NCBI RefSeq assembly: GCF_042427745.1
Contig: NZ_JBHMFA010000001.1
DNA length: 64,000 nt
From: Algibacter miyuki
GTDB taxonomy: Bacteria; Bacteroidota; Bacteroidia; Flavobacteriales; Flavobacteriaceae
Strand: one strand, 5' to 3'
Of the stretch, positions 18,177-27,089 are shown in pieces. Numbering within the stretch: position 1 is the stretch's first letter; every line of letters starts with the position of its first letter. The notes beneath the pieces were generated by a model. The model did not search any database. It worked only from the letters and a program-made list of their open reading frames with translations, and was not told where the DNA came from. The translations under genes were made by a program, and so were the position numbers.

Positions 18177-19664
18177 TTAGTGTGCTGCTTTATTTTGTAC
18201 AGTTTCTGTTTTGTAAATATCTACAGGCACATCATTCTCTTGCGATTTTCCTGTGGTTGTTCTCCCATTTTCTACAATATATTTCAATTTTTTGGTCAAT
18301 TTTGCAACAACTCTAGGATGTTTCTTGTAAACGTTAGTTGTTTCTTCAGCATCCTTTTTCATATTGTATAATTGAATTTCTGGCAAGTTTTCTTTTCTAG
18401 CTTTGTTATCCGTTGGGTTAGACCAACCACCAGAACCTGGCGTTAATTCTAATTTCCATTTTTTATTTCTGATAGAAAATTTACCATGTATAGAATGATG
18501 AACCACTAAGTTATAATCGGTTTTAGCCTTTTTGTTTTTCAACATTGGAAGAATACTATACGAATCTACGCCAGCATTATCATCCATGTTTAAACCTACA
18601 ATTTCAGCACAAGTTGCCATTAAACTGGTTTGGCAAATGAGCTTATCGTTTATAGAGTTAGCCTCAATATGTTCTGGCCATCTCACCATAAAAGGAATAC
18701 GGTGTCCGCCTTCCCAAATATCAGATTTATAACCTCTAAAATCAGCACTTGGGTAATGTCCAAATTCATTTTCTAACTTACCAACTTTTGCAACAGGGTA
18801 GGAGCAACCGTTATCACTTGTGAAGAATACCAAAGTATTATCTTCAATACCATTTGCTTTTAAAGCTTCAAGTACACGACCAACAACATCATCGGTTTCC
18901 ATAACAAAATCGGCATAATCTCCCATGCCACTTTTACCTTGCCAAGCTTTAGATGGTACTACAGGACTATGCGGCGAGTTTAATGCCAAGTACATGAAAA
19001 ATGGCGTGTCGTTTTTAGATTCTTTAACGATATAATCTTCTGCCTGATCAGCTAAAAATTGTAGCATCTTTACAGGTTCCATTTTATCAACAACCTTATC
19101 GTTTTTTATAACCGTTTTCATAACCCGAGAGTGGTGAAAGCCAATATAAGAGTCAAAACCACGAGAAACTGGTCCGTTTGGTACCGTAGAACCAATAGCT
19201 GGGCCAATTACTTTTTTACCATCGTAAACTGCAACCGGATTTCCTTCATCATCAACAAACTTAAATCCAAGATGCCATTTGCCAATAGCAGCGGTTTTAT
19301 AACCCGCGGTTTTTAACATTTTAGGAACCGTGGTTAAATTTTCGGCAATAAGTGGTTCTAACTCATCACCAGTACCAAGAACACCTTGTTGTAATCTAGA
19401 ACGCCAAGAATAACGTCCTGTTAAAATAGCGTAACGCGATGGTGTACATACAGCAGAAGCAGAATGCGCATCGGTAAACGTCATCGATTCTTTCGAAAAG
19501 GCATCTATTTTTGGAGTTAGTATTTTTCCTTTTTCAGGATTTAAAATTTGTACATCGCCATAGCCTAAATCGTCACAAATGATGTAAACAATATTCGGTT
19601 TTTTTTGAGCTGAAGCTGAAGCAACAACGAGCATAAAAAGAGCTACTAATTTTGATATTTTCAT
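18177..19664 (-). CDS. S1-type sulfatase, exported (CTPSR)
   Basis: A 495-residue sulfatase with a cleavable signal peptide (S-A-S-A-Q, about residue 20). Metal-binding D31-D32 in C-D-D-L-G-Y-G-D, formylglycine precursor Cys73 in V-C-T-P-S-R-Y-A-I-L-T-G-R-Y, the G-K-W-H-L-G-F block and F-F-T-S-D-N-G are all present. It removes sulfate esters, probably in the periplasm. The F-R-G-Y-K-S-D-I-W-E-G-G-H-R-I-P-F segment is typical of arylsulfatase-A-like S1 subfamilies that act on galacto- or hexosamine sulfates, but I do not assign a subfamily. It lies between GH20 and GH92. Confidence 0.93.
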   Translation of the reverse strand: MKISKLVALFMLVVASASAQKKPNIVYIICDDLGYGDVQILNPEKGKILTPKIDAFSKESMTFTDAHSASAVCTPSRYAILTGRYSWRSRLQQGVLGTGDELEPLIAENLTTVPKMLKTAGYKTAAIGKWHLGFKFVDDEGNPVAVYDGKKVIGPAIGSTVPNGPVSRGFDSYIGFHHSRVMKTVIKNDKVVDKMEPVKMLQFLADQAEDYIVKESKNDTPFFMYLALNSPHSPVVPSKAWQGKSGMGDYADFVMETDDVVGRVLEALKANGIEDNTLVFFTSDNGCSYPVAKVGKLENEFGHYPSADFRGYKSDIWEGGHRIPFMVRWPEHIEANSINDKLICQTSLMATCAEIVGLNMDDNAGVDSYSILPMLKNKKAKTDYNLVVHHSIHGKFSIRNKKWKLELTPGSGGWSNPTDNKARKENLPEIQLYNMKKDAEETTNVYKKHPRVVAKLTKKLKYIVENGRTTTGKSQENDVPVDIYKTETVQNKAAH

Positions 19665-19668
19665 GATT

Positions 19669-21561
19669 TTATTTTAATCGTATTTCTGTTATTTCACCTA
19701 GTAATTCACCAGCTTCGTTAAATAAACCTGCTTTTAAAAGGGTTTTAGGTTTTGTTTTAAAATCGCCTTCGTACTTAATGGCGTTTATTGTTGGATCGCT
19801 ACCATCAAGCGTGTAATAAATAGAAAAGCCAACAGTTTCTGTTTTCAAAAACACAATAGCTTCTGTATTTAATTGATCAATAGCAAAGGCAGGATATACA
19901 GTAAACATGCTATTTGCATAATTGACGTTATCTCTTTCTAAACGTTTAAAATGATCACTTTTTAATGCATTTTGAAAACGTTCCCAGTTTTTTACTTTTG
20001 GATCACTCCAAGACACCTCGGCACTTGCTAAAGTTCTTGGGTATAGCATATATTCAAAATGTTCTTCGGTTGGTGTAAACTCGGCCCATAAACAGGTTTG
20101 GTTTCCTAATACAAGGCTTGCCTCTTTTGCCGTTAATTCAGCTGGAATAGGCTCATGATTATAAACTACAGATAAAGGTAATACCGAATTTGGTCCTTCT
20201 GGTTCCATAAATGTCGGGCCTTGAACACGACTGATATACGAGTGTAAATACGACGTCATAATGGTTGGGTAACCTTCACGAGGTGCCTGTAATTCTGGGG
20301 TGTGTCGTCCTCTTCTCCAAGCCATAATGGTAGCGCCTTTGGCACCTTTACCGCTTAAAATTTCATCCCACCCAATCATAAGTTTATTTTGAGCAGTTAC
20401 TATTTTGTTTACTTTTTGAATAAAATGACTTTGTAATTCTTCCTCATCAGCAAGATTGTGATCTGTCATTACTTTTTGGCAATGCGGACATTTTTTCCAA
20501 TTGTTTTTGTTGCACTCATCTCCACCAATATGGATGTATTTCGACGGAAATAACTCGGCTACTTCTTTAATCACATCTTCTAAAAAAGCATAGGTGGTTT
20601 CTTTTCCTGCGCAAACCGCATTATCTGGCGCTTTTCCACCAGTGGCTAATTCAAAATTAGCATCAGTTTCACCGTCAAAACAAAACAATTCTGGGTACGA
20701 TGCCACTAAAGCTTTACTGTGTCCGGGAACATCAATTTCTGGTATTACTTCAATATTTCTAGCAGCTGCATAAGCAATCACTTCTTTAATATCTTCTTGG
20801 GTATAAAAACCACCGACGGTTTTAGGTTCGTCTGCCGTAGAAGGCTCACGAGACCACCAAGCAATACCTGTTCTGTCTGCGCGCCAAGCGCCTTTTTGAG
20901 TGAGGTTTGGATATTTTTTAATTTCAATTCTCCAGCCTTGATCGTCGGTTAGATGCCAATGAAATTTATTTATTTTATATGAAGCTAATACGTCAAGCTG
21001 CTTTAAAATAAAAGCTTTGGTTTGAAAATGTCGAGAAACATCGAATAAAACACCACGCCAATGAAATCTTGGATTGTCGGTAATAGTTAAACTTGGTATG
21101 GCTGTAGTTCCATTAGAACCGGCAGGAATAGCCTGTCTCAAAGTTTGAAAACCATTAAATAATCCAGCATAATCGGTTGCTTTTACAGTAATTTTAGAAG
21201 CATTTATTTCTAAAATATAACCTTCAGCTTCAATAGATGCGTTTTTTACTTTTTCAAAAACAATAACATTTTTAGATGCTGAGGTTCTGCCTGCGTTTAC
21301 GGTTAGCGATAAACCGGTATCATTTGTAAGTGTTGATGACACCATAGGCGCTAAAGATTTGCTGAATTTCTTCGGAATAAAAACTTGCGTGTTCTCATCT
21401 AATTTAAATCCGCCTGAAGCGTATACAACAGATGCTGGTTGCGGAATAAAAGTATTCTGAATATCTTGAGCGTAACTACTTGTCGAAAACATGAGCCATA
21501 CTAAAAGTAATGCCGTTATTTTTGCACCGTAAATATTCGTTTTATGTGATGTGTTTATCAT
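19669..21561 (-). CDS. GH20 beta-N-acetylhexosaminidase (block I)
   Basis: A 630-residue exported beta-hexosaminidase (signal peptide ending S-S-Y-A-Q, about residue 32). A GH20b N-terminal domain (about 33-165) precedes the catalytic TIM barrel with H-W-H-L-T-D-D-Q-G-W-R at 201-211 and the catalytic pair Asp348-Glu349 in H-I-G-G-D-E. A C-terminal chitobiase-type domain has Y-Y-T-L-D-G-S-D-P. Substrate-assisted release of terminal GlcNAc or GalNAc is expected. It is the most divergent of the four GH20 enzymes: the loop after the active site reads W-D-E-I-L-S-G-K-G, not W-D-E-I-L-E-G-G, so specificity may differ. It is 4 bases upstream of the sulfatase gene. Confidence 0.95.
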   Translation of the reverse strand: MINTSHKTNIYGAKITALLLVWLMFSTSSYAQDIQNTFIPQPASVVYASGGFKLDENTQVFIPKKFSKSLAPMVSSTLTNDTGLSLTVNAGRTSASKNVIVFEKVKNASIEAEGYILEINASKITVKATDYAGLFNGFQTLRQAIPAGSNGTTAIPSLTITDNPRFHWRGVLFDVSRHFQTKAFILKQLDVLASYKINKFHWHLTDDQGWRIEIKKYPNLTQKGAWRADRTGIAWWSREPSTADEPKTVGGFYTQEDIKEVIAYAAARNIEVIPEIDVPGHSKALVASYPELFCFDGETDANFELATGGKAPDNAVCAGKETTYAFLEDVIKEVAELFPSKYIHIGGDECNKNNWKKCPHCQKVMTDHNLADEEELQSHFIQKVNKIVTAQNKLMIGWDEILSGKGAKGATIMAWRRGRHTPELQAPREGYPTIMTSYLHSYISRVQGPTFMEPEGPNSVLPLSVVYNHEPIPAELTAKEASLVLGNQTCLWAEFTPTEEHFEYMLYPRTLASAEVSWSDPKVKNWERFQNALKSDHFKRLERDNVNYANSMFTVYPAFAIDQLNTEAIVFLKTETVGFSIYYTLDGSDPTINAIKYEGDFKTKPKTLLKAGLFNEAGELLGEITEIRLK

Positions 21562-21568
21562 TTGTTTT

Positions 21569-23008
21569 TTAATTTAAACTTACAGCAAGCGTATTAAAAG
21601 ATTTTCCGTCTAGGGCTACTTTTACAATCTCGTTATTGATGTTTAAGGCTAATTCTTGCGCTTCCGAAGTATTATTATAAGCCAAAATAGTCACCTCATT
21701 ATTGGCTTTATTATAAAAAGCTAGTGCATTATTAGTATTTCCAGAGGCTGCTAGTTTTACCGAACCTGGTGCTACAAAAGCACTTAAATGTTTCATTAAA
21801 TAAAACTCAGGGTTGTATTTTATAGCTTTGGTGTTACTATCAATAGAAATCATAGAATTTTGTTTCCATCCCCATTGGCTTTTTCCTGTTTCATCTAAAA
21901 CCATATTCCAATACATATATGAGTTGGCACCGTTTTCAAAGTAATGTTTCATTAAATTGAAGGTGTATTCTGCCGCTTTCCAATCGTTAGAGCCATCCCC
22001 ACATTCTGTTTCGGTTTGCATTAATTCCATCTCTGGATATTTCGCATGTACGGCTTCAATAGCACCTTTTCCAGCCCATTGAAAACCAACGCCTTTTACA
22101 TAATCTTCGGCATTTTTGTATTCTAAAATATTTGAAACCCGTTCTATTTGAGGGCGTTCAACAGTTCCTAGCCAAATTTCTGTGTCTAATTGATCGGCTT
22201 TAAATTTCGGACCTAAATAATCTGCAATAAAAACACCTAAATCTTCAGGTTTCCACACACATGAAGGGAAATTTTGCGCCGAGTTATATTCATTTTGAAC
22301 GTGAACGGCACTTATAGGGATGCCTTCTTTTTCATAGGCTTCTACAAACTTCGCAAAGTATAAGGCGTAAGCTTCAAAATATTCTGGTTCTGTTATAAAA
22401 CGAGACTCCAATTCTTCCGTAGAACTCCATTCTTCAGGTAAATCGTTAAATTCAGGATTCGATTTACAAGCGTAATGTTTGCTGTGTTTCATCCAAGATG
22501 GCGGACACCAAGGTGAAGCCCAAACTTCTATTTCTGGATTTATTTTTTGTGCTTCTTTAATGTATGGAATTAAACGCTTTTTATCTCGTTCTATAGAAAA
22601 GTTTTCCATAGCAAAATCGCCTTCGGTTTCATTATGGCTATACCAATCTACAGCGTAATCGTTAGCACCAATTGGCATTCTGCATAAACTAAATTTACAG
22701 CCTTCAGTCTGGCTGAACAAGTCGTTTAAAATTTGTTGCTTTTCTTGAGGGGTTACCATTGCCAAGGCATCCCAACCTAATTCGTTAAAACAGCCACCAA
22801 AACCAGTTATTTCTTGTTCTTGTTTATTTGTATCAATAGAAATTGAAATATCAGCAGCTTTTTCATTTAGAACTGATTCATATTTTTTTTCTAACCAAAC
22901 AGTGTTTTCAGTACTACTTACCCATGATACATCTAAGCTGTTTTGACTTTCTTTACAAGCCGAAAAGGCAATTAAACCTAATGCGAGTAAACCTTTAAAT
23001 ATGTTCAT
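21569..23008 (-). CDS. GH30 glycoside hydrolase lipoprotein
   Basis: A 479-residue family GH30 enzyme with a lipobox (F-S-A-C, Cys18). The family start I-T-G-F-G-G-C-F-N-E, the S-P-W-C-P-P-S-W-M-K block, acid/base Glu240 in H-V-Q-N-E-Y-N and the nucleophile region M-Q-T-E-T-E-C-G (Glu333 or Glu335) are visible, followed by the small beta-sandwich of GH30. Known activities include beta-glucosidase, beta-glucosylceramidase, beta-xylosidase and beta-1,6-glucanase, so substrate is open. Translation may be coupled to the GH3 gene 7 bases upstream and the GH20 gene 7 bases downstream. The pairing with GH3 suggests both attack the same beta-linked sugar. Confidence 0.92.
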   Translation of the reverse strand: MNIFKGLLALGLIAFSACKESQNSLDVSWVSSTENTVWLEKKYESVLNEKAADISISIDTNKQEQEITGFGGCFNELGWDALAMVTPQEKQQILNDLFSQTEGCKFSLCRMPIGANDYAVDWYSHNETEGDFAMENFSIERDKKRLIPYIKEAQKINPEIEVWASPWCPPSWMKHSKHYACKSNPEFNDLPEEWSSTEELESRFITEPEYFEAYALYFAKFVEAYEKEGIPISAVHVQNEYNSAQNFPSCVWKPEDLGVFIADYLGPKFKADQLDTEIWLGTVERPQIERVSNILEYKNAEDYVKGVGFQWAGKGAIEAVHAKYPEMELMQTETECGDGSNDWKAAEYTFNLMKHYFENGANSYMYWNMVLDETGKSQWGWKQNSMISIDSNTKAIKYNPEFYLMKHLSAFVAPGSVKLAASGNTNNALAFYNKANNEVTILAYNNTSEAQELALNINNEIVKVALDGKSFNTLAVSLN

Positions 23009-23015
23009 TATTAAC

Positions 23016-25697
23016 TTATTTTACGGTTAAAATTTTTCTTAAACGGATATCTTTTGATGACGCACCAACCATGATTCTAAAATCGCCTGCTTCAACTAAT
23101 CTTTTCATGTCTTTGTCTAGCATAGATAAGGCTTCAGGATCTAATTGAAAGGTTACATTTTGAGATTCGCCAGGATTTAAAGTGATACGTTTAAAGCCTT
23201 TTAATTCTTTAATAGGGCGAGATACTGAAGCTAATTCATCACGGATATAAAGTTGAACTACTTCGTCTCCTGCAACCGTTCCTGAGTTTTTAATAGTGCA
23301 TGAAACTTCTACGCTCTCGTTAGGTGAAATATTATTTTTACTGAATTCAATATCTGAATATTCAAAAGCCGTATAACTTAATCCGTAACCAAAAGGGAAT
23401 AAAGGTTGCCCAGTTAAGTTGTGATAATTATCGCCACGACCGGTTGGTTTGTTGTTGTAATATAAAGGACATTGCGCTTCGTCTACCGGAAAAGTAATTG
23501 GTAAACGTCCAGCAGGATTTTCATCACCAAAAAGAATATCGGCAAAACCGTTTCCGCCATTTTCACCAGAATACCATGCCATTAAAACACCATCGACATC
23601 GTTAATCCAGTTAGACATCGTTATAGCGCTACCACCAACTAAAACAACAACTATTGGTTTTCCTGTTTTAGCAACGGCTTTAATTAAAGCTTCTTGATGA
23701 CCGGGTAAAGCTAATAACGCACGATCTTGAAATTCACCTTCGTGAATACCAGCAAACACTACAGCAACATCACTTTGTTCTGCAACTGCAACAGCATCGG
23801 CAATTTGTTGTTCCCATTCGTTTTGAATTTCGGCATCCCAAATTAATTTGAATTTTGCATTTCCTGCAGCTTCAAAAAACTCAATTTTAATGTCGTATGT
23901 TTTTCCTTCTTCAAAAGAGAAAGGTTTTAAAATACTGTTGTATGATTGTTTTTGCCAGTTGTCAATAATTAATTTGCCATCTAAATACATGCGGTACCCA
24001 TCGTTACCTTCAATACCAATATTGAAAACACCTGTTTTTGGTGCTTTTAATTTTCCTGTCCATCGTACTGAAAACCAATCGTAAGCTAAATCTTCATGTG
24101 GTGAAAATAAGGTCCATCCAAACTTAATTTGCTTATCAATACGCTCTACTTTAGGTTGGCCGGTTAATTTAATATTATCAAAATAATCACCTTTTAAACC
24201 TTCAACTTGTTTACCATCTTTAGTGGTTGATAAATAAGAAGCGGCTATGGCGTTATAATTTTCTTCAGCTAAAGCTACGCCAGGAGCATAGTTGATATTG
24301 TCTTTACCTATTTTGTCTGCGACGCCTTGATACATAGAAATAAGATTATTTCCAGGACCACTATAACCACCTAATCGTACGGTTTTTACATCGTGACCAA
24401 TAAGGGCCATTTTTTTAACAGCTTTATCAATTGGTAAAGCTTCATTTTCATTTTTTAATAAAACCATCGCTTTAGAGGCTGCTTTTCTAGCCAACTCACG
24501 GTGTGTTTTATGTCCGTTCCAAATTGCTGCTTCTTTAGCATCTACGTATGGGTTTTCAAATAAACCTAATTCGAATTTAGCTTTTAAAATACGGCTTACT
24601 GCTTCGTCAATGGCTTTAATATCTACCATACCATTTTTGTAAGCTTCCCAAAATAAAGGGTAGTGGTTGTAGTTAGTTTGAAACATAACATCTAAACCAG
24701 CTTCTACAGCGTCTTCGGTGGCTTCGGCATAATTTGCTGCTGTAAAATGCAATACATTAGCACCACCTGTAGCGCCAGCATCGGAAATTACAAAGCCATC
24801 AAAACCCCATTCTTCTTTCAGTTTAGTACGCAATAACCACTCGTTAGACGTACATGGCGTACCGTTTAATGAGTTGTAAGACGTCATTACTGAACGCGCA
24901 CCTACTTTTTGAAAAACAGCTTTAAAAGCAGGGAAGTAAATTTCCTCTAAAATACGTTCGTTATAACTAATTGGGTAACTATCACGGCCGCCTGCGCCTA
25001 CGTTAGCAACAAAGTGTTTTGGCGTTGTGATTACACCTTCTTTCTCGAATTCTCCAAGATAAGAAAGTGCCATTTGTGTTGTTAAATATGGATCTTCACC
25101 ATAAGTTTCTTCGGTACGTCCCCAACGTACATCGCGTGCTATGTTTAATACTGGCGATAATATTTGACGAATTCCTCTTGTTTTGGTTTCCTTTGTAATG
25201 GCACCGGCTACTTCGCCAACTAAGTCTGTGTCCCAAGTTGCTGCTAATGCAATGGCTTGCGGATACATGGTGGCACCATCTCGGGCTAATCCATGAAGGG
25301 CTTCGTTAAACGGAATGATAGGAATCCCTAAACGGGTTTCTTCTAAGAAAAACTTTTGAAGTTCGTTAATTTCGTTAGCCATATTGGCTGCAGTTCCCGT
25401 AGAACCATAGTCCATAATTTGTTCGGCTGCATTATCATTTAATCCTTTTGAAGAAATTTGAAAACCAAAAATACCATGCTTCAGTTTGTCTTTTCCAATC
25501 TTTAAATCGCCTGGAATCATAAACATTTGCCAGAATTTTTCTTCTAAAGTCATTCTGCCTAATAAGTCGCTTACACGTTCTTCAACGGGTAATTTTGGGT
25601 TTTTATAAGGCGGATCTTTCTTGTCGGAAAATGCAAAAGCACTTATAATCAGTGCAAGAACACTGGCTATTTTTAGGGTATGGAGAATCTTTTTCAA
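23016..25697 (-). CDS. GH3 beta-glycosidase with inserted PA14 domain
   Basis: An 893-residue exported GH3 enzyme. The N-terminal (beta/alpha)8 domain has R-D-V-R-W-G-R-T-E-E-T-Y-G-E-D-P and the nucleophile Asp306 in F-V-I-S-D-A-G. A PA14 module (about 500-635, L-K-G-D-Y-F-D-N) is inserted in the second domain, and a fibronectin type III-like domain closes the protein (about 790-893). This PA14 layout is common in beta-glucosidases and beta-xylosidases that bind branched substrates. Terminal beta-glucose, beta-xylose or beta-HexNAc are all possible. It lies between a sulfatase and GH30 in block I. Confidence 0.93.
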   Translation of the reverse strand: MKKILHTLKIASVLALIISAFAFSDKKDPPYKNPKLPVEERVSDLLGRMTLEEKFWQMFMIPGDLKIGKDKLKHGIFGFQISSKGLNDNAAEQIMDYGSTGTAANMANEINELQKFFLEETRLGIPIIPFNEALHGLARDGATMYPQAIALAATWDTDLVGEVAGAITKETKTRGIRQILSPVLNIARDVRWGRTEETYGEDPYLTTQMALSYLGEFEKEGVITTPKHFVANVGAGGRDSYPISYNERILEEIYFPAFKAVFQKVGARSVMTSYNSLNGTPCTSNEWLLRTKLKEEWGFDGFVISDAGATGGANVLHFTAANYAEATEDAVEAGLDVMFQTNYNHYPLFWEAYKNGMVDIKAIDEAVSRILKAKFELGLFENPYVDAKEAAIWNGHKTHRELARKAASKAMVLLKNENEALPIDKAVKKMALIGHDVKTVRLGGYSGPGNNLISMYQGVADKIGKDNINYAPGVALAEENYNAIAASYLSTTKDGKQVEGLKGDYFDNIKLTGQPKVERIDKQIKFGWTLFSPHEDLAYDWFSVRWTGKLKAPKTGVFNIGIEGNDGYRMYLDGKLIIDNWQKQSYNSILKPFSFEEGKTYDIKIEFFEAAGNAKFKLIWDAEIQNEWEQQIADAVAVAEQSDVAVVFAGIHEGEFQDRALLALPGHQEALIKAVAKTGKPIVVVLVGGSAITMSNWINDVDGVLMAWYSGENGGNGFADILFGDENPAGRLPITFPVDEAQCPLYYNNKPTGRGDNYHNLTGQPLFPFGYGLSYTAFEYSDIEFSKNNISPNESVEVSCTIKNSGTVAGDEVVQLYIRDELASVSRPIKELKGFKRITLNPGESQNVTFQLDPEALSMLDKDMKRLVEAGDFRIMVGASSKDIRLRKILTVK

Positions 25698-25710
25698 ACT
25701 GCTATTATTT

Positions 25711-27081
25711 TTAATTATATTGATGTTGGTTTGCTTTTAAATCGGCATCGAATTCAGTCATCATTTTTTGTAACTTCTTTACGATTTTAGGGTTTGCCGC
25801 TGCTACATTAGTATTTTCAGAAATGTCTTCTTTAAGGTTATAAAGGGCAACACAATCTTTGGTAATACGTAATTTCCAATCGCCTTTTCTAACGGCTTCT
25901 AGTGTTGATTCTTTATAATAATAGAAACCTTCTTTTTCGTAAGGTGAATTTGCTTTTTCGTTTCCAGAAAGTAAAGGCCAAATATTTTTACCATCCATAG
26001 GTTTATCTGATACTTCAGCATCAGTTAAGTAGGCTATAGTTGGCAATAAATCCATAGTTGAAGCGACTTTATCGGTAACGCTTCCGGGTTTGATTTTACC
26101 TTTCCATTGTGCAATCATTGGTACACGCATGCCACCTTCTAAGGTTTCAAATTTATGACCTCTTAATGGTAAAGCACTTCCGCCTTCTTCTCCTTTTTTA
26201 GTCCAAGGACCATTATCTGAAGTGAAAACCACCAAAGTGTTTTCATCTAAATTTAAAGATTCTAATGTTTTTAAAATCTCGCCCATACTCCAGTCTAATT
26301 CCTCAATAACATCGCCATATAAACCTCTTGCACTTTTTCCTTTAAAATCTGGTGAAGCATAAAGCGGCACGTGTGGCATGGTTTGAGCAACGTATAAAAA
26401 GAAAGGTTCGTCTTTATTTTCTTTAATAAAGCTTACGGCTTCCTCGGTATATCGTTTTGTTAATGTTGATTGATCTACAGGATATTCTATCACTTCGTCT
26501 TGTCTCATTAAAGGCACACGTCGTCCTCTCCATTTTTCTTCACGTAAACTATCAATCGTCATACCTTCTCTAAAAAGAATATCTTCTGAAACCTTTGATT
26601 TTGGGTTAACAGACATATCATTACTGAAAGGAATACCGTAATACGAATCGAAACCTTGTTTGGTTGGTAAATATTGAGCCTCGTCGCCAAGGTGCCATTT
26701 ACCAATACATGCTGTATTGTAACCTTTTGTTTTAAGCATATCAGCAATAGTTAATTCTTGATTGTTTAAACCTCCCGGTAAATTTGGCCAAAGTACTTTA
26801 GGTACACCAACTCGGGGTGGGTAAGAACCTGTAAGTAAAGCTGCTCGCGATGGAGAACAAATAGATGATGCGGCATAAAAATCGGTAAATTTTATACCAT
26901 TTGCCGCCATATTATCTAAGTTGGGTGTTTTTATTAATGGAGAACCAAAAACACCAACATCTTGATAACCTTGATCGTCTGTAAAGAAGATAATGACGTT
27001 AGGTTTCGCAGTTGTTTTTTGTGCTGAAAGCGCTCCTGTATAACTTAAAAAAACCGTGAGTATGCTGATTACGAATTTCAT
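25711..27081 (-). CDS. S1-type sulfatase, exported (CSPSR)
   Basis: A 456-residue arylsulfatase-A-like enzyme with a cleavable signal peptide (A-L-S-A-Q). D35-D36 in F-F-T-D-D-Q-G-Y-Q-D, formylglycine precursor Cys75 in I-C-S-P-S-R-A-A-L-L-T-G-S-Y-P, G-K-W-H-L-G-D and V-V-F-T-S-D-N-G-P-W are intact. The L-R-G-H-K-F-E-T-L-E-G-G-M-R-V-P segment and compact length fit ARSA/GALNS-like S1 enzymes acting on galactose or GalNAc sulfates; this is only a family analogy. It is the gene after GH95 (8-base gap). Confidence 0.93.
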   Translation of the reverse strand: MKFVISILTVFLSYTGALSAQKTTAKPNVIIFFTDDQGYQDVGVFGSPLIKTPNLDNMAANGIKFTDFYAASSICSPSRAALLTGSYPPRVGVPKVLWPNLPGGLNNQELTIADMLKTKGYNTACIGKWHLGDEAQYLPTKQGFDSYYGIPFSNDMSVNPKSKVSEDILFREGMTIDSLREEKWRGRRVPLMRQDEVIEYPVDQSTLTKRYTEEAVSFIKENKDEPFFLYVAQTMPHVPLYASPDFKGKSARGLYGDVIEELDWSMGEILKTLESLNLDENTLVVFTSDNGPWTKKGEEGGSALPLRGHKFETLEGGMRVPMIAQWKGKIKPGSVTDKVASTMDLLPTIAYLTDAEVSDKPMDGKNIWPLLSGNEKANSPYEKEGFYYYKESTLEAVRKGDWKLRITKDCVALYNLKEDISENTNVAAANPKIVKKLQKMMTEFDADLKANQHQYN

Positions 27082-27089
27082 ATTCTGAA

